DNA of 64,000 bases, from NCBI RefSeq assembly GCF_004345665.1, contig NZ_SLWR01000020.1, positions 33,594 through 97,593 of the forward strand, in the 5' to 3' direction. Of the stretch, positions 34,680 to 43,575 are shown piece by piece. Both the position numbers and the translations under genes were made by a program. The first letter of the stretch is position 1; every line of letters starts with the position of its first letter. Under the pieces are notes generated by a model that saw nothing but the letters and a program-made list of their open reading frames with translations, did no database searches and was not told the origin of the DNA. This stretch comes from Kribbella antiqua (GTDB taxonomy: Bacteria; Actinomycetota; Actinomycetes; Propionibacteriales; Kribbellaceae).

Positions 34680-35194
34680 GACCGCCGCTCACCGGAGACG
34701 AGCGCACCCAGCTGGTCGGGTGGCTTGACCACCTGCGTTCGCTGGTGCGGATCAAGTGCGACGGGCTCGGCGAGACCGATGCCCACCGCAAGGTTCTGCC
34801 GACCTCGCCACTGATGACGGTGGCCGGGCTGGTCGCCCATCTGCGCTGGGTCGAGTACTCGTGGTTCAGCCAGAATCTGCTCGGCACACCGGATCACGGC
34901 GAGACGCCCTGGACCGAGGGCGGCCATCCGGACGCCGAGATGTTCGTGGACGGCGTGCCGCTCGCCAAGCTGCTGGACGAGTACGACGCCGAGTGCGCCC
35001 GCTCCAACGAGATCGTCGCCGGGTTCGCGCTCGACGACGTGGAGCGCGCCAAAAGCATCCGCGACAGCGGAGATTCGGCGTCGCTGCGGTACATCCTCTG
35101 TCACATGATCGAGGAGACCGCGCGGCACCTCGGGCATCTCGACATCATCCGGGAACTGCTCGACGGCGCGACCGGGTACGAGCAGCTGGACTGA
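34676..35194 (+). CDS. DinB/DUF664 family protein
   Basis: 172-aa four-helix-bundle protein. Metal-ligand histidines are seen in VAHLRWVEYSWF (about residue 48) and the C-terminal HMIEETARHLGHLDIIRELLDG (about 143-163), as in DUF664/DinB proteins that use mycothiol or bacillithiol as co-substrate. The thiol-transfer reaction is unknown. The start at 34676 (MRPPLTGDERTQL) fits the family. It is followed by the SRPBCC gene after a 41-bp palindrome. Confidence 0.82.
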   Translation: MRPPLTGDERTQLVGWLDHLRSLVRIKCDGLGETDAHRKVLPTSPLMTVAGLVAHLRWVEYSWFSQNLLGTPDHGETPWTEGGHPDAEMFVDGVPLAKLLDEYDAECARSNEIVAGFALDDVERAKSIRDSGDSASLRYILCHMIEETARHLGHLDIIRELLDGATGYEQLD

Positions 35195-35209
35195 TCCGCC
35201 CTCATTGAC

Positions 35210-35250
35210 CGGATAGTCTTCGCGGAGATAATCTCTGCGAAGACTATCCG
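35210..35250. promoter_or_regulatory. 41-bp near-perfect palindrome before the SRPBCC-MarR operon
   Basis: CGGATAGTCTTCGC (35210-35223) and GCGAAGACTATCCG (35237-35250) are perfect 14-bp arms. The 13 bases between continue the dyad (GAGAT-A-ATCTC), so almost all 41 bases pair. It ends 18 bases before the SRPBCC ATG. The MarR gene in the operon is the likely binder; two overlapping GATA-type half sites suggest more than one dimer. Confidence 0.65.
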
Positions 35251-35268
35251 ATCCCGGGGAGGCACATC

Positions 35269-35679
35269 ATGTGGGTTCACGAGCACGCCGCGGAGACCGC
35301 CGTACCGCGGCAGAAGATCTGGGCGGCGCTGGCGGACATCGACAGCTGGACGGCGTGGGACACGTCGATGGCCGAGATCAAGCTGGACGGTCCGTTCGCG
35401 GTCGGCAGCACGGTGTCGATGACGCCGATCGGGCAGGACCCGATCCGGTCGACGATCGTGGCGATCGACGAGGGGACGACGTACGCCGACGAGACGGTGT
35501 TCGGAGGCACCGTGCTGCGGTTCAGCCACACCCTCAGCTCGCTGCCTGGTGGTCTGACCCGGATCGTGCACCGGCTCGAGATCAGCGACGACGAAACGGG
35601 CGCGGAGCTCGGCCCGATGATCACGGCGGACTTCCCCGAAGCGATGGAAGCTCTGATCGCGTACGCCGACAACGCATGA
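35269..35679 (+). CDS. SRPBCC family protein (polyketide cyclase-like)
   Basis: 136-aa START-like fold protein. The pattern HEHAAETAVPRQKIWAALADIDSWTAWDTSM followed by alternating strands (FAVGSTVSMTP, LTRIVHRLEI) and a C-terminal helix (PEAMEALIAYADNA) is typical. Members bind hydrophobic ligands. GGGGAGG lies before the ATG. Its stop overlaps the MarR start by ATGA, so it may be the target or ligand partner of that regulator. Confidence 0.85.
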   Translation: MWVHEHAAETAVPRQKIWAALADIDSWTAWDTSMAEIKLDGPFAVGSTVSMTPIGQDPIRSTIVAIDEGTTYADETVFGGTVLRFSHTLSSLPGGLTRIVHRLEISDDETGAELGPMITADFPEAMEALIAYADNA

Positions 35680-36110
35680 CCGGCACCCGTTTCGCGGGCG
35701 GTCCGGCCGAGAGCCCCGGCTTCCTGCTCTGGCATGTGACGCTGCGCTGGCAGCGAGCCGTCACCGCCGCGCTGGCCCCGCTCGACCTCACCCACGTCCA
35801 GTTCGTGCTACTCGCCTGCGCGTGGTGGCTGGCCGAAGAGGGCAAGACACCGACCCAGGTCGAGCTCGCCGGCCAGGCCGGTACCGATATCAAGATGACG
35901 TCGCAGGTCCTGAAAACCCTGGAAAACAAGGGCCTGCTGGAACGTCGCCCGTCCACCACCGACACCCGCGCCAAGACCGTCCACCCGACCCACGCCGGCC
36001 GCGCACTCGCGCGCCGCGCCGTCGCCGAGGTCGAATCCGTCGACGCGGAGTTCTTCACGCCCGTCAACAGCACAACTCTGACCAGGACCCTCACCCGCTT
36101 GATCGACTAA
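35676..36110 (+). CDS. MarR family transcriptional regulator
   Basis: 144 aa. TQVELAGQAGTDIKMTSQVLKTLENKGLLERRP with the wing STTDTRAKTVHPT forms the winged helix at about 63-105. N-terminal ESPGFLLWHVTLRWQRAV is the dimer helix. Translation is coupled to the SRPBCC gene (ATGA). The 41-bp palindrome at the head of this operon is the probable autoregulatory site. Confidence 0.9.
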   Translation: MTGTRFAGGPAESPGFLLWHVTLRWQRAVTAALAPLDLTHVQFVLLACAWWLAEEGKTPTQVELAGQAGTDIKMTSQVLKTLENKGLLERRPSTTDTRAKTVHPTHAGRALARRAVAEVESVDAEFFTPVNSTTLTRTLTRLID

Positions 36111-36181
36111 CCCGCAGACAGCGCTGCCAAGGGGTGGATAAGATGTCCGGGATCTGGCACGGGGTAGCGACAAGAGGTGTG

Positions 36182-36808
36182 ATGAGGGAACCCTCCGTAC
36201 GCCGTTACTCCGGGCGATCAGTCGAGGAGTGGAAGGCCGCGCGCCGGGAGCGATTGCTCGCCGCCGCACTGGAGTTGTTCGGGACCGAGGGCTATCCCGC
36301 GACTTCGGTGGAACGCCTGTGCAGCAAGGCGAAAGTGTCCACCCGGCACTTCTACCACGAATTCCAGAACAAGGAAGCCGTGCTGCTCGCGGTGCACGCG
36401 CAGGTGATCGAGCTGACCGTCCGCACCACCGGCGACGCATTACGTCGTACGGCGGACAAACCGGTGCGGGAGCGGATCGTGGCGGCCGTCGACGGCTATC
36501 TGCGGACGATCATGACGGACCTGCGCCGGGCCCGGATCTCGTTCGTCGAAGTGGTCGGCACCAGCCCGGCGGTCGAGGAGCAGCGGATCGCGTTCCGGGA
36601 GCTGCTGATCGCCAGCGTGAAGGATCTCGGCGACACCGCGGTCGCGCGCGGCGAGATCAAGCGCAAAGACTTCCGGTTCCTCGGCCTGGCCTTCTTCGGC
36701 GCGGTGAACACGGTCGTCTACGACTGGATGCTGACCGACCCGCGTCCGCCAGAGCAGAAGGTACAGAAGGCGTTGCGCGAGCTGGCCGTGCAGCTCATGA
36801 CGAGCTGA
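36182..36808 (+). CDS. TetR family transcriptional regulator
   Basis: 208 aa. The N-terminal helix-turn-helix is RRERLLAAALELFGTEGYPATSVERLCSKAKVSTRHFYHEFQNKEAVL at about 18-66, the classic TetR layout. The helical ligand-binding domain follows. The ATG at 36182 has GAGGT nearby; an in-frame ATG at 36143 is possible. It is convergent with the SARP gene, overlapping by 14 bases. It lies 2.3 kb from the paa genes, so a PaaR role is only a weak possibility. Confidence 0.88.
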   Translation: MREPSVRRYSGRSVEEWKAARRERLLAAALELFGTEGYPATSVERLCSKAKVSTRHFYHEFQNKEAVLLAVHAQVIELTVRTTGDALRRTADKPVRERIVAAVDGYLRTIMTDLRRARISFVEVVGTSPAVEEQRIAFRELLIASVKDLGDTAVARGEIKRKDFRFLGLAFFGAVNTVVYDWMLTDPRPPEQKVQKALRELAVQLMTS

Positions 36809-39800
36809 CGTACCGCTTCCGCAGCTCGGCGACGGCGTCGTCCCGGGTCAGCGAGGCGCCGTCGTTGTACACCGTCTCGAACGCCTCGGCGCCGAGGATC
36901 TCGCGGAGTCGGTCGAAGCTGCCCTGGACGTCCCCGTCGGCGACAGTCCGCATTCCGCGCATCGCTGCCGCGAGGCCGAGCGTTCGCGCGGCCAGCTCGG
37001 ACTCCCCGGCCAGCAGCTCCACATCCGCCGCGGCCTCGACGATGACGGACGCGAGCGGCATGTCTTCGGTGCTCAGGGCAAGTTCCACCGACTGCCGGCC
37101 GTGGTCGCGGGCCTCGTCAAGCTCGCCTCGGGCCGTGGCAACCCGGCTGAGGTTGGACAGCATCATGGCCAGACCGTGCGGTGCCATCCGCTCGGCCTTC
37201 AGGTCGAGCATCGAGTACGCCCGCTCGGCCAGCTCCTTCGCCTCGTCGAGCTTGCCGGTACGGCGGGCGATCCGCGACATGCCCATGAACGCCATCCCCT
37301 GAGCGGGGCGCGAACCACTCTCCTCGCCCTGCTGGAGCGTGCGCTGCAGATCGGCCCGCGCACCGTCGAGATCGCCGAGCTCGATCTTGTACGCCGCCGC
37401 CGAGCCGAGCAGCTGCGTCAGCCCATCGGTGGTGCCGAGCTCGGCGAGCAGATCCAGCGCCTCGGCCAGCGACGCCAGTGCGCCGGCGTGATCGCCTCGG
37501 GCACCCTGATAGCTGGACAGCCCGCGCAGGGCCATCGACGTCCCCCACCGGTCGCCGAGCGTCCGGAAGCCGTCGAGGGCGATCGCCAGATCCGCGGCCA
37601 TCTCGTCGGTCCGGCCTTCGTTCTCCTTGAACATCGCGGACATCATCACGCCCATGTTCCGGGTCCACGGATCGGGGTGCTGGCGGGCCTCGTCGAGCTC
37701 GCGGAACGCGGCCGCCTTGTCGCGGCGGAGCATCGCCCACACGGTGTTGGTGAAGCGGCCGGTGGCGGAATCGGCGACGTCCGGGTGGCGCCGGCTCAGC
37801 CAGCGAACCTGGGCCAGCCCGCGGAGCACCCGGTCGACGCTGGCGATCGGATCCTCACCACTCGACAACGTCCCGAGTGAGTGCAGCATCAAGGCCGTCG
37901 CCCGGTCGATCGGGTCGCTCGGCCCGCGGACGGCGAGGGCGGCCTCCATCCAGGTGACCGCCTCGGCCGGCCTGCCGCTCATGTTCCAGTACTCACCGAG
38001 CGCCGAGACGAACTCGACCGCGACGTGGGCCGAACCGGTGTCGATCGCGAACCGCAGCGCGTCGAGCAGGTTCTCGTTGTCGGCGTTCAGCCGGGCGATC
38101 CACTGGATCTGCTCCCGCGACCGCAGGTTCGGCCGTGCCTGTCGCAGCAGCCTGCTGAAGTACGTCGTGTGCGCCTGCCGGAAGCGCTCGTACTCGCCGT
38201 GGGCGTCGAGTTGTTCGGCGCCGTACGCGCGTACTGTTTCGAGCATCCGGTAGCGCACCGACCGGTCGTCCGCGGCGGCTTCGACCAGCGATTTGTCGAC
38301 AAGAGACGCCAGTACGCCGAGCACGGACTCGGACGGAAGGTTGTCGTCGCTGCACACCTGCTCGGCGGCCTCCAGCGTGGCGCCGCCGGAGAACAGCGAG
38401 AGCCGACGGGCGACCGCCTGCTCGTCGGGATCGAGTAGGTCCCAGCTCCACTCCACCACCGCACGCAGCGTCTGGTGTCGCGGCAGGGCGGTCCGTGAGC
38501 CACTGGTCAGCAGCCGGAACCTGTCGGTCAGCCGGTCGACTATCTGCGTCGGCGTGAGTGCGCGCAGGCGGGCCGCGGCCAGCTCGATCGCCAGCGGCAT
38601 GCCGTCCAGGCGCCGGCAGATCTCGGCGACCGCCGCCCGGTTGGCGTCGATCAGGGCGAAGTCCGGCCGGACAGCGCGGGCGCGGTCGACGAAGAGCTGC
38701 ATCGCCGGGTAATCGCCGTCCACGCTGTCGTCCGGCGGCAAGGCGAGCGGGCCGACCGGATGCAAGTGCTCACCGGAGATGCTCAACGGCTCGCGGCTGG
38801 TCGTCAGCACTCGGAGCCGCGGACAGGCCGCGAGCAACGAGTCGACCAGACCGGCCACCTCCTGCACCAAATGCTCACAGTTGTCGAGGACCAAGAGGAC
38901 CCGGCGGTCCGCGATCACTTCGACCAATCGCGCGGTCGCGGCGCGGCTGGTCGGGAAGTGCTTGGAGATCGTCGTCGGCGGCAGGTCGACGTACTCACTC
39001 GCTCCGAGCGCCGAGAGCACCGCTGGCGCCACGTCAGCCGCGTTGCCGAGTGGTGCGAGTTCCACGAACCAGATGCCGTCGCCACTCTGCTCTACCAGCG
39101 ACCGCCCGGTCTCGGTCGCCAGTCTGGTCTTGCCTGCACCGCCCGGACCCACCATGGTTACCAGGCGCGTGCCGTCGCTCAGTAGGCGCGCCAGCTCGGA
39201 CACGTCCTCCCGCCGGCCGACGAAGCTGTTCAGGGGTGCCCGGAGGTTGCTTCGCCGCTGTGGCGCAGTTGGCGCCGGTACGGCGGTCGCCGTCGGATCG
39301 AGGGAGTCACCGCGCAGTACGGCGACGTGTAGCTCGCGCAGGCGGGTTCCGGGGTCTACACCGAGCTCATCCGCCAGAGTGGTCCGCACCCGCTCGTACG
39401 CCGCCAGTGCCTCGGCTTGGCGGCCGTCGGCGTACAGGGCTCTGATCAGGAGCTCGTGGAGTCGCTCGCGGAGTGGGTGCGCGGCGGTGAGGCGCTCGAG
39501 CTCGGAGATGAGCTCACGGGCGTGGCCGCAGCGGACTGCGGCTTCGGCGAGGTCCTCGGTGGTGGCGAGCCTGAGCTCAGCCAGGCGGTCCGCTTCGACC
39601 GCGGCGAACGGCAGGTCGCGGAGGTCCGTCAGGGCGTCACCGCGCCAAAGCTTCTCCGCTTGAGTCAGCAGCGTCTGCGCCTTCGCCGGGTCGGAGCCGA
39701 GCAACCCGCGACCTCGTCGTACCAGGTCCTCGAACTGGAGGGCATCGACGCAGTCGGGGCCGATGGTCAGCGTGTAGCCGGCCGGGCCGGACTGGACCGA

Positions 39801-40037
39801 GATGCTCGACTCGGTCGCCGGGAGGCTGGCGCGCAGGCGGGAGACGAGGGACTGCAGTGCGTTCGCGCTCGGGGCTTCGCTGCCCCACAGGCCGTCCACG
39901 AGGGTCTCGACACCGACTGGGCGACCCGCGCTCAGGGCCAGTCTGGCGAGCAATCCGCGCAGCCGGACTCCGCGGACGTCCAGCGGAGTCCCGTCGGCCG
40001 CCCACATCGCGAGAGGCCCAAGCACCGCTATGCGCAC
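36795..40037 (-). CDS. SARP/AfsR-type regulator: OmpR-like HTH, BTAD, NB-ARC ATPase, TPR
   Basis: 1080 aa. Residues 1-95 are a SARP winged helix (RIAVLGPLAMWAADGTPL, LRGLLARLALSAGRPV, LVSRLRASL). A bacterial transcriptional activation domain follows to about 250 (YADGRQAEALAAYERVRTTLADELGVDPGTRL). An NB-ARC/STAND ATPase has Walker A VGPGGAGKTRLA, Walker B VLLVLDNCEHL and GMPLAIELAA. The C-terminal third is TPR-like helical repeats. GTG at 40037 is preferred because GAGG precedes it and RIAVLGPL is the usual start; ATG 40055 is possible. Such proteins switch on secondary metabolism or development; no biosynthetic cluster is present here. Confidence 0.9.
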   Translation of the reverse strand: MRIAVLGPLAMWAADGTPLDVRGVRLRGLLARLALSAGRPVGVETLVDGLWGSEAPSANALQSLVSRLRASLPATESSISVQSGPAGYTLTIGPDCVDALQFEDLVRRGRGLLGSDPAKAQTLLTQAEKLWRGDALTDLRDLPFAAVEADRLAELRLATTEDLAEAAVRCGHARELISELERLTAAHPLRERLHELLIRALYADGRQAEALAAYERVRTTLADELGVDPGTRLRELHVAVLRGDSLDPTATAVPAPTAPQRRSNLRAPLNSFVGRREDVSELARLLSDGTRLVTMVGPGGAGKTRLATETGRSLVEQSGDGIWFVELAPLGNAADVAPAVLSALGASEYVDLPPTTISKHFPTSRAATARLVEVIADRRVLLVLDNCEHLVQEVAGLVDSLLAACPRLRVLTTSREPLSISGEHLHPVGPLALPPDDSVDGDYPAMQLFVDRARAVRPDFALIDANRAAVAEICRRLDGMPLAIELAAARLRALTPTQIVDRLTDRFRLLTSGSRTALPRHQTLRAVVEWSWDLLDPDEQAVARRLSLFSGGATLEAAEQVCSDDNLPSESVLGVLASLVDKSLVEAAADDRSVRYRMLETVRAYGAEQLDAHGEYERFRQAHTTYFSRLLRQARPNLRSREQIQWIARLNADNENLLDALRFAIDTGSAHVAVEFVSALGEYWNMSGRPAEAVTWMEAALAVRGPSDPIDRATALMLHSLGTLSSGEDPIASVDRVLRGLAQVRWLSRRHPDVADSATGRFTNTVWAMLRRDKAAAFRELDEARQHPDPWTRNMGVMMSAMFKENEGRTDEMAADLAIALDGFRTLGDRWGTSMALRGLSSYQGARGDHAGALASLAEALDLLAELGTTDGLTQLLGSAAAYKIELGDLDGARADLQRTLQQGEESGSRPAQGMAFMGMSRIARRTGKLDEAKELAERAYSMLDLKAERMAPHGLAMMLSNLSRVATARGELDEARDHGRQSVELALSTEDMPLASVIVEAAADVELLAGESELAARTLGLAAAMRGMRTVADGDVQGSFDRLREILGAEAFETVYNDGASLTRDDAVAELRKRYVSSS

Positions 40038-40109
40038 CGGTCCAGCCTCGCACATACCCCGACCAAATCCCCTGCCTTTTGTCATCTCGTACGTCTAGGC
40101 TCGGCAGTC

Positions 40110-41459
40110 GTGACCGATATCGCCGCGCAGACGCAGACCGCTCTCACCCGCATCGTCGCCGAACGTCAGGCCAAAGGCCGAGTGCCCGGAGTGGTTGGCG
40201 CCGTCGCCCGCGCCGGGTCGCTGGCCTGGTCGCACGGCGCCGGCTCGGCCGACCTGGACCAGCCGGGCGTGCCGCCGTCGGCCGACTCGCAGTTCCTGAT
40301 CGCGTCGCAGAGCAAGACGCTCACCGCGGTCGCCGTCATGGCGCTGCGCGACGAGGGCAAGCTCAAGCTCGACGACACGGTCGAGCAGCTGATCCCGGAG
40401 AGCAAGCACGAAGGCATCACCGTGCGCCAGCTGCTCAGCCACGCCAGCGGGATGCAGCGCGAGCCGGTCGGCGACGTCTGGGACGTGATGCGCTTCCCGG
40501 ACCGGACCGAGCTGGTCTCCGGCTGGAACGACGCCGAGCGGATCGGCAAGCCGCACCACCGGTTCCACTACTCGAACCTGGCTTTCTCGATCCTCGGCGA
40601 GATCGTCGCCAGGGTCGACGGCCGGCCCTGGTACGACGCGATCAAGGCGCGGATCCTGGACCCGCTGGAGATGCGCCGTACGACGGTCGGCATGGACGGC
40701 GGACCCGCCGCCACCGGGTACTACGTGCCGCCGTTCTCCGACGTACCGGTGCGGGAGCAGCTGCTCGACATCGGCGCGATGGACGCGTGTGGCGGTCTGG
40801 CGAGTACGGCGGACGACCTCGCCAAGTGGGCGATGTTCGTCGCGAACCCGATCGACGAGGTGCTGTCGAAGGACACCGTGGACGAGATGTGCCAGGTGCA
40901 GATCATGGCGGACATGGACCGCTGGCAGCTCGCGTTCGGCCTCGGCTTCATGCTGCTGCGCCGCGGTGACCGCGTCTTCGTCGGCCACGACGGCGGGATG
41001 CCGGGTCACATCACCTCCACCTTCGTGCACCGCGCTTCGGGCACGGCCGGCATCGCCCTGCAGAACTCGACCTCCGCCCCGTCGCCCGGCCTCCTGGCCA
41101 CCGACCTGCTGATCAAGGTTCTCGAAGACGACCCGCTGCCGGAGCAGCCCTGGGTCCCCGGTACGACGATCCCGCCGGAGCTGTCGGGCGTCCTCGGCAC
41201 CTGGTTCTCCGAAGGTGTCCCGTTCGTCTTCTCCGTCAAGGCAGGCACCCTCCAGGCCAAATCCCCACAAGCCGCTGAACACTTGGCCCCGGCCGTCTTC
41301 GAACGCATCTCCGACGACCTCTACCGCACCATCTCCGGCCGCGAAGCCGGCGAACTCCTCCGCATCACCCGCACCCCCGACGGCACCCCCGAAAAGTTGC
41401 ACTGGGCAACCTACCTCTGCACCCGCCACCCCTTGGCCTTCGGCGAACACCTCCAATGA
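40110..41459 (+). CDS. Serine hydrolase, CubicO-like
   Basis: 449 aa. The nucleophile motif SxxK is ASQSKTLTA at about residue 66; the Tyr motif is HYSNLAFSILG at about 152; GHDGGMPGHIT is the third motif. It is more distant from the tandem pair at 26-29 kb and has a different C-terminal domain (PPELSGVLGTWFSEGVPF). The GTG at 40110 is eight bases after TAGGCT (40096-40101), suggesting leaderless transcription. It is divergent from the SARP gene with only 72 bp between starts. Confidence 0.88.
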   Translation: MTDIAAQTQTALTRIVAERQAKGRVPGVVGAVARAGSLAWSHGAGSADLDQPGVPPSADSQFLIASQSKTLTAVAVMALRDEGKLKLDDTVEQLIPESKHEGITVRQLLSHASGMQREPVGDVWDVMRFPDRTELVSGWNDAERIGKPHHRFHYSNLAFSILGEIVARVDGRPWYDAIKARILDPLEMRRTTVGMDGGPAATGYYVPPFSDVPVREQLLDIGAMDACGGLASTADDLAKWAMFVANPIDEVLSKDTVDEMCQVQIMADMDRWQLAFGLGFMLLRRGDRVFVGHDGGMPGHITSTFVHRASGTAGIALQNSTSAPSPGLLATDLLIKVLEDDPLPEQPWVPGTTIPPELSGVLGTWFSEGVPFVFSVKAGTLQAKSPQAAEHLAPAVFERISDDLYRTISGREAGELLRITRTPDGTPEKLHWATYLCTRHPLAFGEHLQ

Positions 41460-41499
41460 GTCATTTGCCCAGGACCGGATCGTCGGTTAGCCTTTGAGC

Positions 41500-41560
41500 A
41501 TCCCCCCAGTTGCTTCGGTGACTGGGTGCGAGGTCCCACTTCGGTGGGGCTTCTGCTTTT
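41500..41560 (+). ncRNA. Candidate small RNA with two UUCG-tetraloop hairpins
   Basis: A promoter-like pair TTGCCC (41465-41470) and TAGCCT (41488-41493) with a 17-base spacer predicts a transcript from about 41500. Hairpin 1 (41505-41526) is closed by C(TTCG)G; hairpin 2 (GTCCCAC-TTCG-GTGGGGC core, 41533-41550) has the same tetraloop and is followed by TTCTGCTTTT, a good intrinsic terminator. The whole predicted RNA, about 60 nt, is structured. It may instead be just the terminator of the serine hydrolase gene that ends at 41459. Confidence 0.45.
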
Positions 41561-42189
41561 CACCAGCCCGGCGGCTTGTGGATGGTCGAGCCCGCGCTGT
41601 CCACGACCCGCGGCGGAAACTGACTGGCACCAAGCACCCCCGGCCGGATCTGCTTCGCAAACGTCGGCCGACAGCGCAGCAACCGCTGACTCGCCACCGG
41701 CTGAGGGTTGAGCAGGCCCACCACCTTCCCGAGCTCATGGCAGACGATCCGGATCGGCTCGGTCAGGTCCGAGTCGTTGCTCACGACGGCGAACGCCTCG
41801 GCATCGTCCCGGAAAGCGTCCACCAGCAGGTACGTCGCCAGGTTGACATCGGAACCCTTCTCCTCGGTCTTGATGACCTCCACGGTCCGTGGCCCGGTGG
41901 TGGGAGGGTTTGCCAGCAGCATTCGAGTCGGCTTGGTGAGAAAACTGCCGTAGTGGACGTCGACCTTGGGCAGTGTGCCGAGCGCGCGGAGGTACGCCTG
42001 TTGCCGAACGGGCGCCTGCAGATTCCCGGCGCGTTCCTTGACGCGTGCTGTGAAGTACCGGATGCGCTGGACCTCGAACCGGCGCAGCAGGAGCTCACAC
42101 ATCGTCTCGAGGTTCAGCCATTTGTGCGGCTGGCCCTTGAGGCAGCCGTAGTACAGGTTGAAACCGTCGATGTACACGTTGATCCGCAC
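41560..42189 (-). CDS. NYN domain protein (PIN-like RNase fold)
   Basis: 209 aa. RINVYIDGFNLYYG holds the first catalytic Asp, KTEEKGSDVNLATYLLVDAF the central acidic site and VVSNDSDLTEPIRIV the third, the LabA/NYN pattern of metal-dependent RNases. The C-terminus (GVLGASQFPPRVVDSAGSTI) is irregular. It stands alone; the 99-bp gap to the upstream MFS stop holds a perfect DnaA-box-like 9-mer (42240-42248) and a GC hairpin. RNA target unknown. Confidence 0.85.
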   Translation of the reverse strand: MRINVYIDGFNLYYGCLKGQPHKWLNLETMCELLLRRFEVQRIRYFTARVKERAGNLQAPVRQQAYLRALGTLPKVDVHYGSFLTKPTRMLLANPPTTGPRTVEVIKTEEKGSDVNLATYLLVDAFRDDAEAFAVVSNDSDLTEPIRIVCHELGKVVGLLNPQPVASQRLLRCRPTFAKQIRPGVLGASQFPPRVVDSAGSTIHKPPGW

Positions 42190-42259
42190 CGCACAAGGCT
42201 AGCGACGAGATCCGCGGTTTCTGGTGCTCACAAACGGCTTGTGGATAAGGCTTTTGATC

Positions 42260-42280
42260 TGCCCCGGGATGGCCGGGGCA
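42260..42280 (-). terminator. GC hairpin after the MFS gene
   Basis: TGCCCCGG (42260-42267) and CCGGGGCA (42273-42280) flank a five-base loop just beyond the MFS stop. No U-run follows, so its strength as a terminator is uncertain. Confidence 0.4.
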
Positions 42281-42288
42281 CGCCGTCG

Positions 42289-43500
42289 TCAAGTGAGTTC
42301 GGTCAGACGCCTGCGGGTGAAATAGATGGTGAGGACGGCGGCGGTGGTTGTGGTTAGGAGGGTGGTGGCGAAGAGGGTGGTGGCGGTGGGGAGGGTCAGG
42401 GCGTTGGCCAGGTAGCCGGTGGTTACGGGGAGGAGGGCGGCGGGAAGGTAGCCGCCGATGTTGAGGGCGGCGTTGGCTTCGGCTAGGCGGCTGGGCGGGA
42501 CGGAGGAGTTGAGGAGGGAGAGTCCTCCTAGCTGGCCTAGGCCTTGGCCTGCTCCGGCTAGTACGGCGGAGGTGATGAGCGCCGGGACGGACGCCAGGCG
42601 TACGGCTGTGACCAGCGCGAGCATGCTGAGGATCGTGCTGATCGCGCCGGCGGTGAGGATCGCGTGCCGGGGCAACCGCTGGACGGCGAACTGGACGCCG
42701 GTGGCAGCGAAGAACATGACGAACGCCATCCCGCCGGCGACGATCCGGCTGGTGGTGCCGAGCAGACCGGACAGCAGCGACGGCCCAAGCGACAGCACGA
42801 ACGACGTCGCGGTGATCCCGGGCGCGAACACCACGACGCCGAGCACAAGCTGCAGCCTGTGCTCACGTGGCACACCGGGCACCCGGACCCACGCCCCGCG
42901 CGTGTACGGCGGACGTCGTACCGGCATCCGCAGTACGACGAACATCGCGGTGAGCAGGAGCACAGCTTCGACAACGAAGACCGTCACAGTGGGACCGGGG
43001 AGTGTCTCGGACAAAACGCCCGCCAGCAAAGGGCCGAGGCCCGCACCGAGCACCATCGCGCACGAGGCGAGCAGCGCGGCGAGACGCTTGCCATCCGGCC
43101 CGCCGACGTCGGTGACCGCCGCCATGCCGGCGGAGACGACTGCCCCGACGGCGATCCCGGTGAAGAGCCGGGCAACGATGAGCGTGGCGACACTGCCGGC
43201 GGTCGCGAAGATGACGCAGGCTGCCAGCGCGAGACCGAGTGCCGGCAGCAGAACGGGTTTCCGTCCCACGCGATCGGAGACGACGCCGGAGACGAGCAGT
43301 GATCCGAGCAGACCGACGATGTAGAACGCGAAGATGACCGTCAGCGTGCCCTTCGAGAAGCCGAGCTCGTGCTGCCACAGCACATACAGCGGAGTGGCCG
43401 CGTTGGACAGGATGAAGACGGCCGTCACCGGCCACGCGGCCAGCCAGACCCAGCCGGTCCCGTCGACTCGCTCGGCGGCAGGCGCCGCGACCTCAACCAT
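42289..43500 (-). CDS. MFS drug-efflux-type transporter
   Basis: 403 aa, 12 helices. Helix 1 WVWLAAWPVTAVFILSNAATPLYVLW, loop SDRVGRKPVLLP (motif A) and GAVVSAGMAAVTDVGGPDGKRLAALL (motif C region) fit the DHA1 class of exporters. It is divergent from an ArsR-type gene across an operator-rich 75-bp gap, which suggests repression until an inducer appears. Substrate unknown. Confidence 0.88.
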   Translation of the reverse strand: MVEVAAPAAERVDGTGWVWLAAWPVTAVFILSNAATPLYVLWQHELGFSKGTLTVIFAFYIVGLLGSLLVSGVVSDRVGRKPVLLPALGLALAACVIFATAGSVATLIVARLFTGIAVGAVVSAGMAAVTDVGGPDGKRLAALLASCAMVLGAGLGPLLAGVLSETLPGPTVTVFVVEAVLLLTAMFVVLRMPVRRPPYTRGAWVRVPGVPREHRLQLVLGVVVFAPGITATSFVLSLGPSLLSGLLGTTSRIVAGGMAFVMFFAATGVQFAVQRLPRHAILTAGAISTILSMLALVTAVRLASVPALITSAVLAGAGQGLGQLGGLSLLNSSVPPSRLAEANAALNIGGYLPAALLPVTTGYLANALTLPTATTLFATTLLTTTTAAVLTIYFTRRRLTELT

Positions 43501-43512
43501 GACTCTCCTCCT

Positions 43513-43562
43513 CGTAGTACGACTTTTTTCGAACCTAACACGTAGTACGATAAAAGTCGTAC
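43513..43562. promoter_or_regulatory. ArsR-type operator between MFS and ArsR genes
   Basis: GTACGACTTTT (43517-43527) and AAAAGTCGTAC (43552-43562) are perfect inverted repeats, and CGTAGTACGA is repeated directly at 43513-43522 and 43541-43550. The block fills the divergent gap, so one regulator could control both genes. Confidence 0.7.
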
Positions 43563-43575
43563 ATAGGGAGAATCG

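Noticed and set aside
36795..40037. SARP regulator taken as the marker of a biosynthetic gene cluster
   Set aside because: Neighbours are a serine hydrolase, TetR, MarR and NYN genes; no synthase or tailoring cluster is present.
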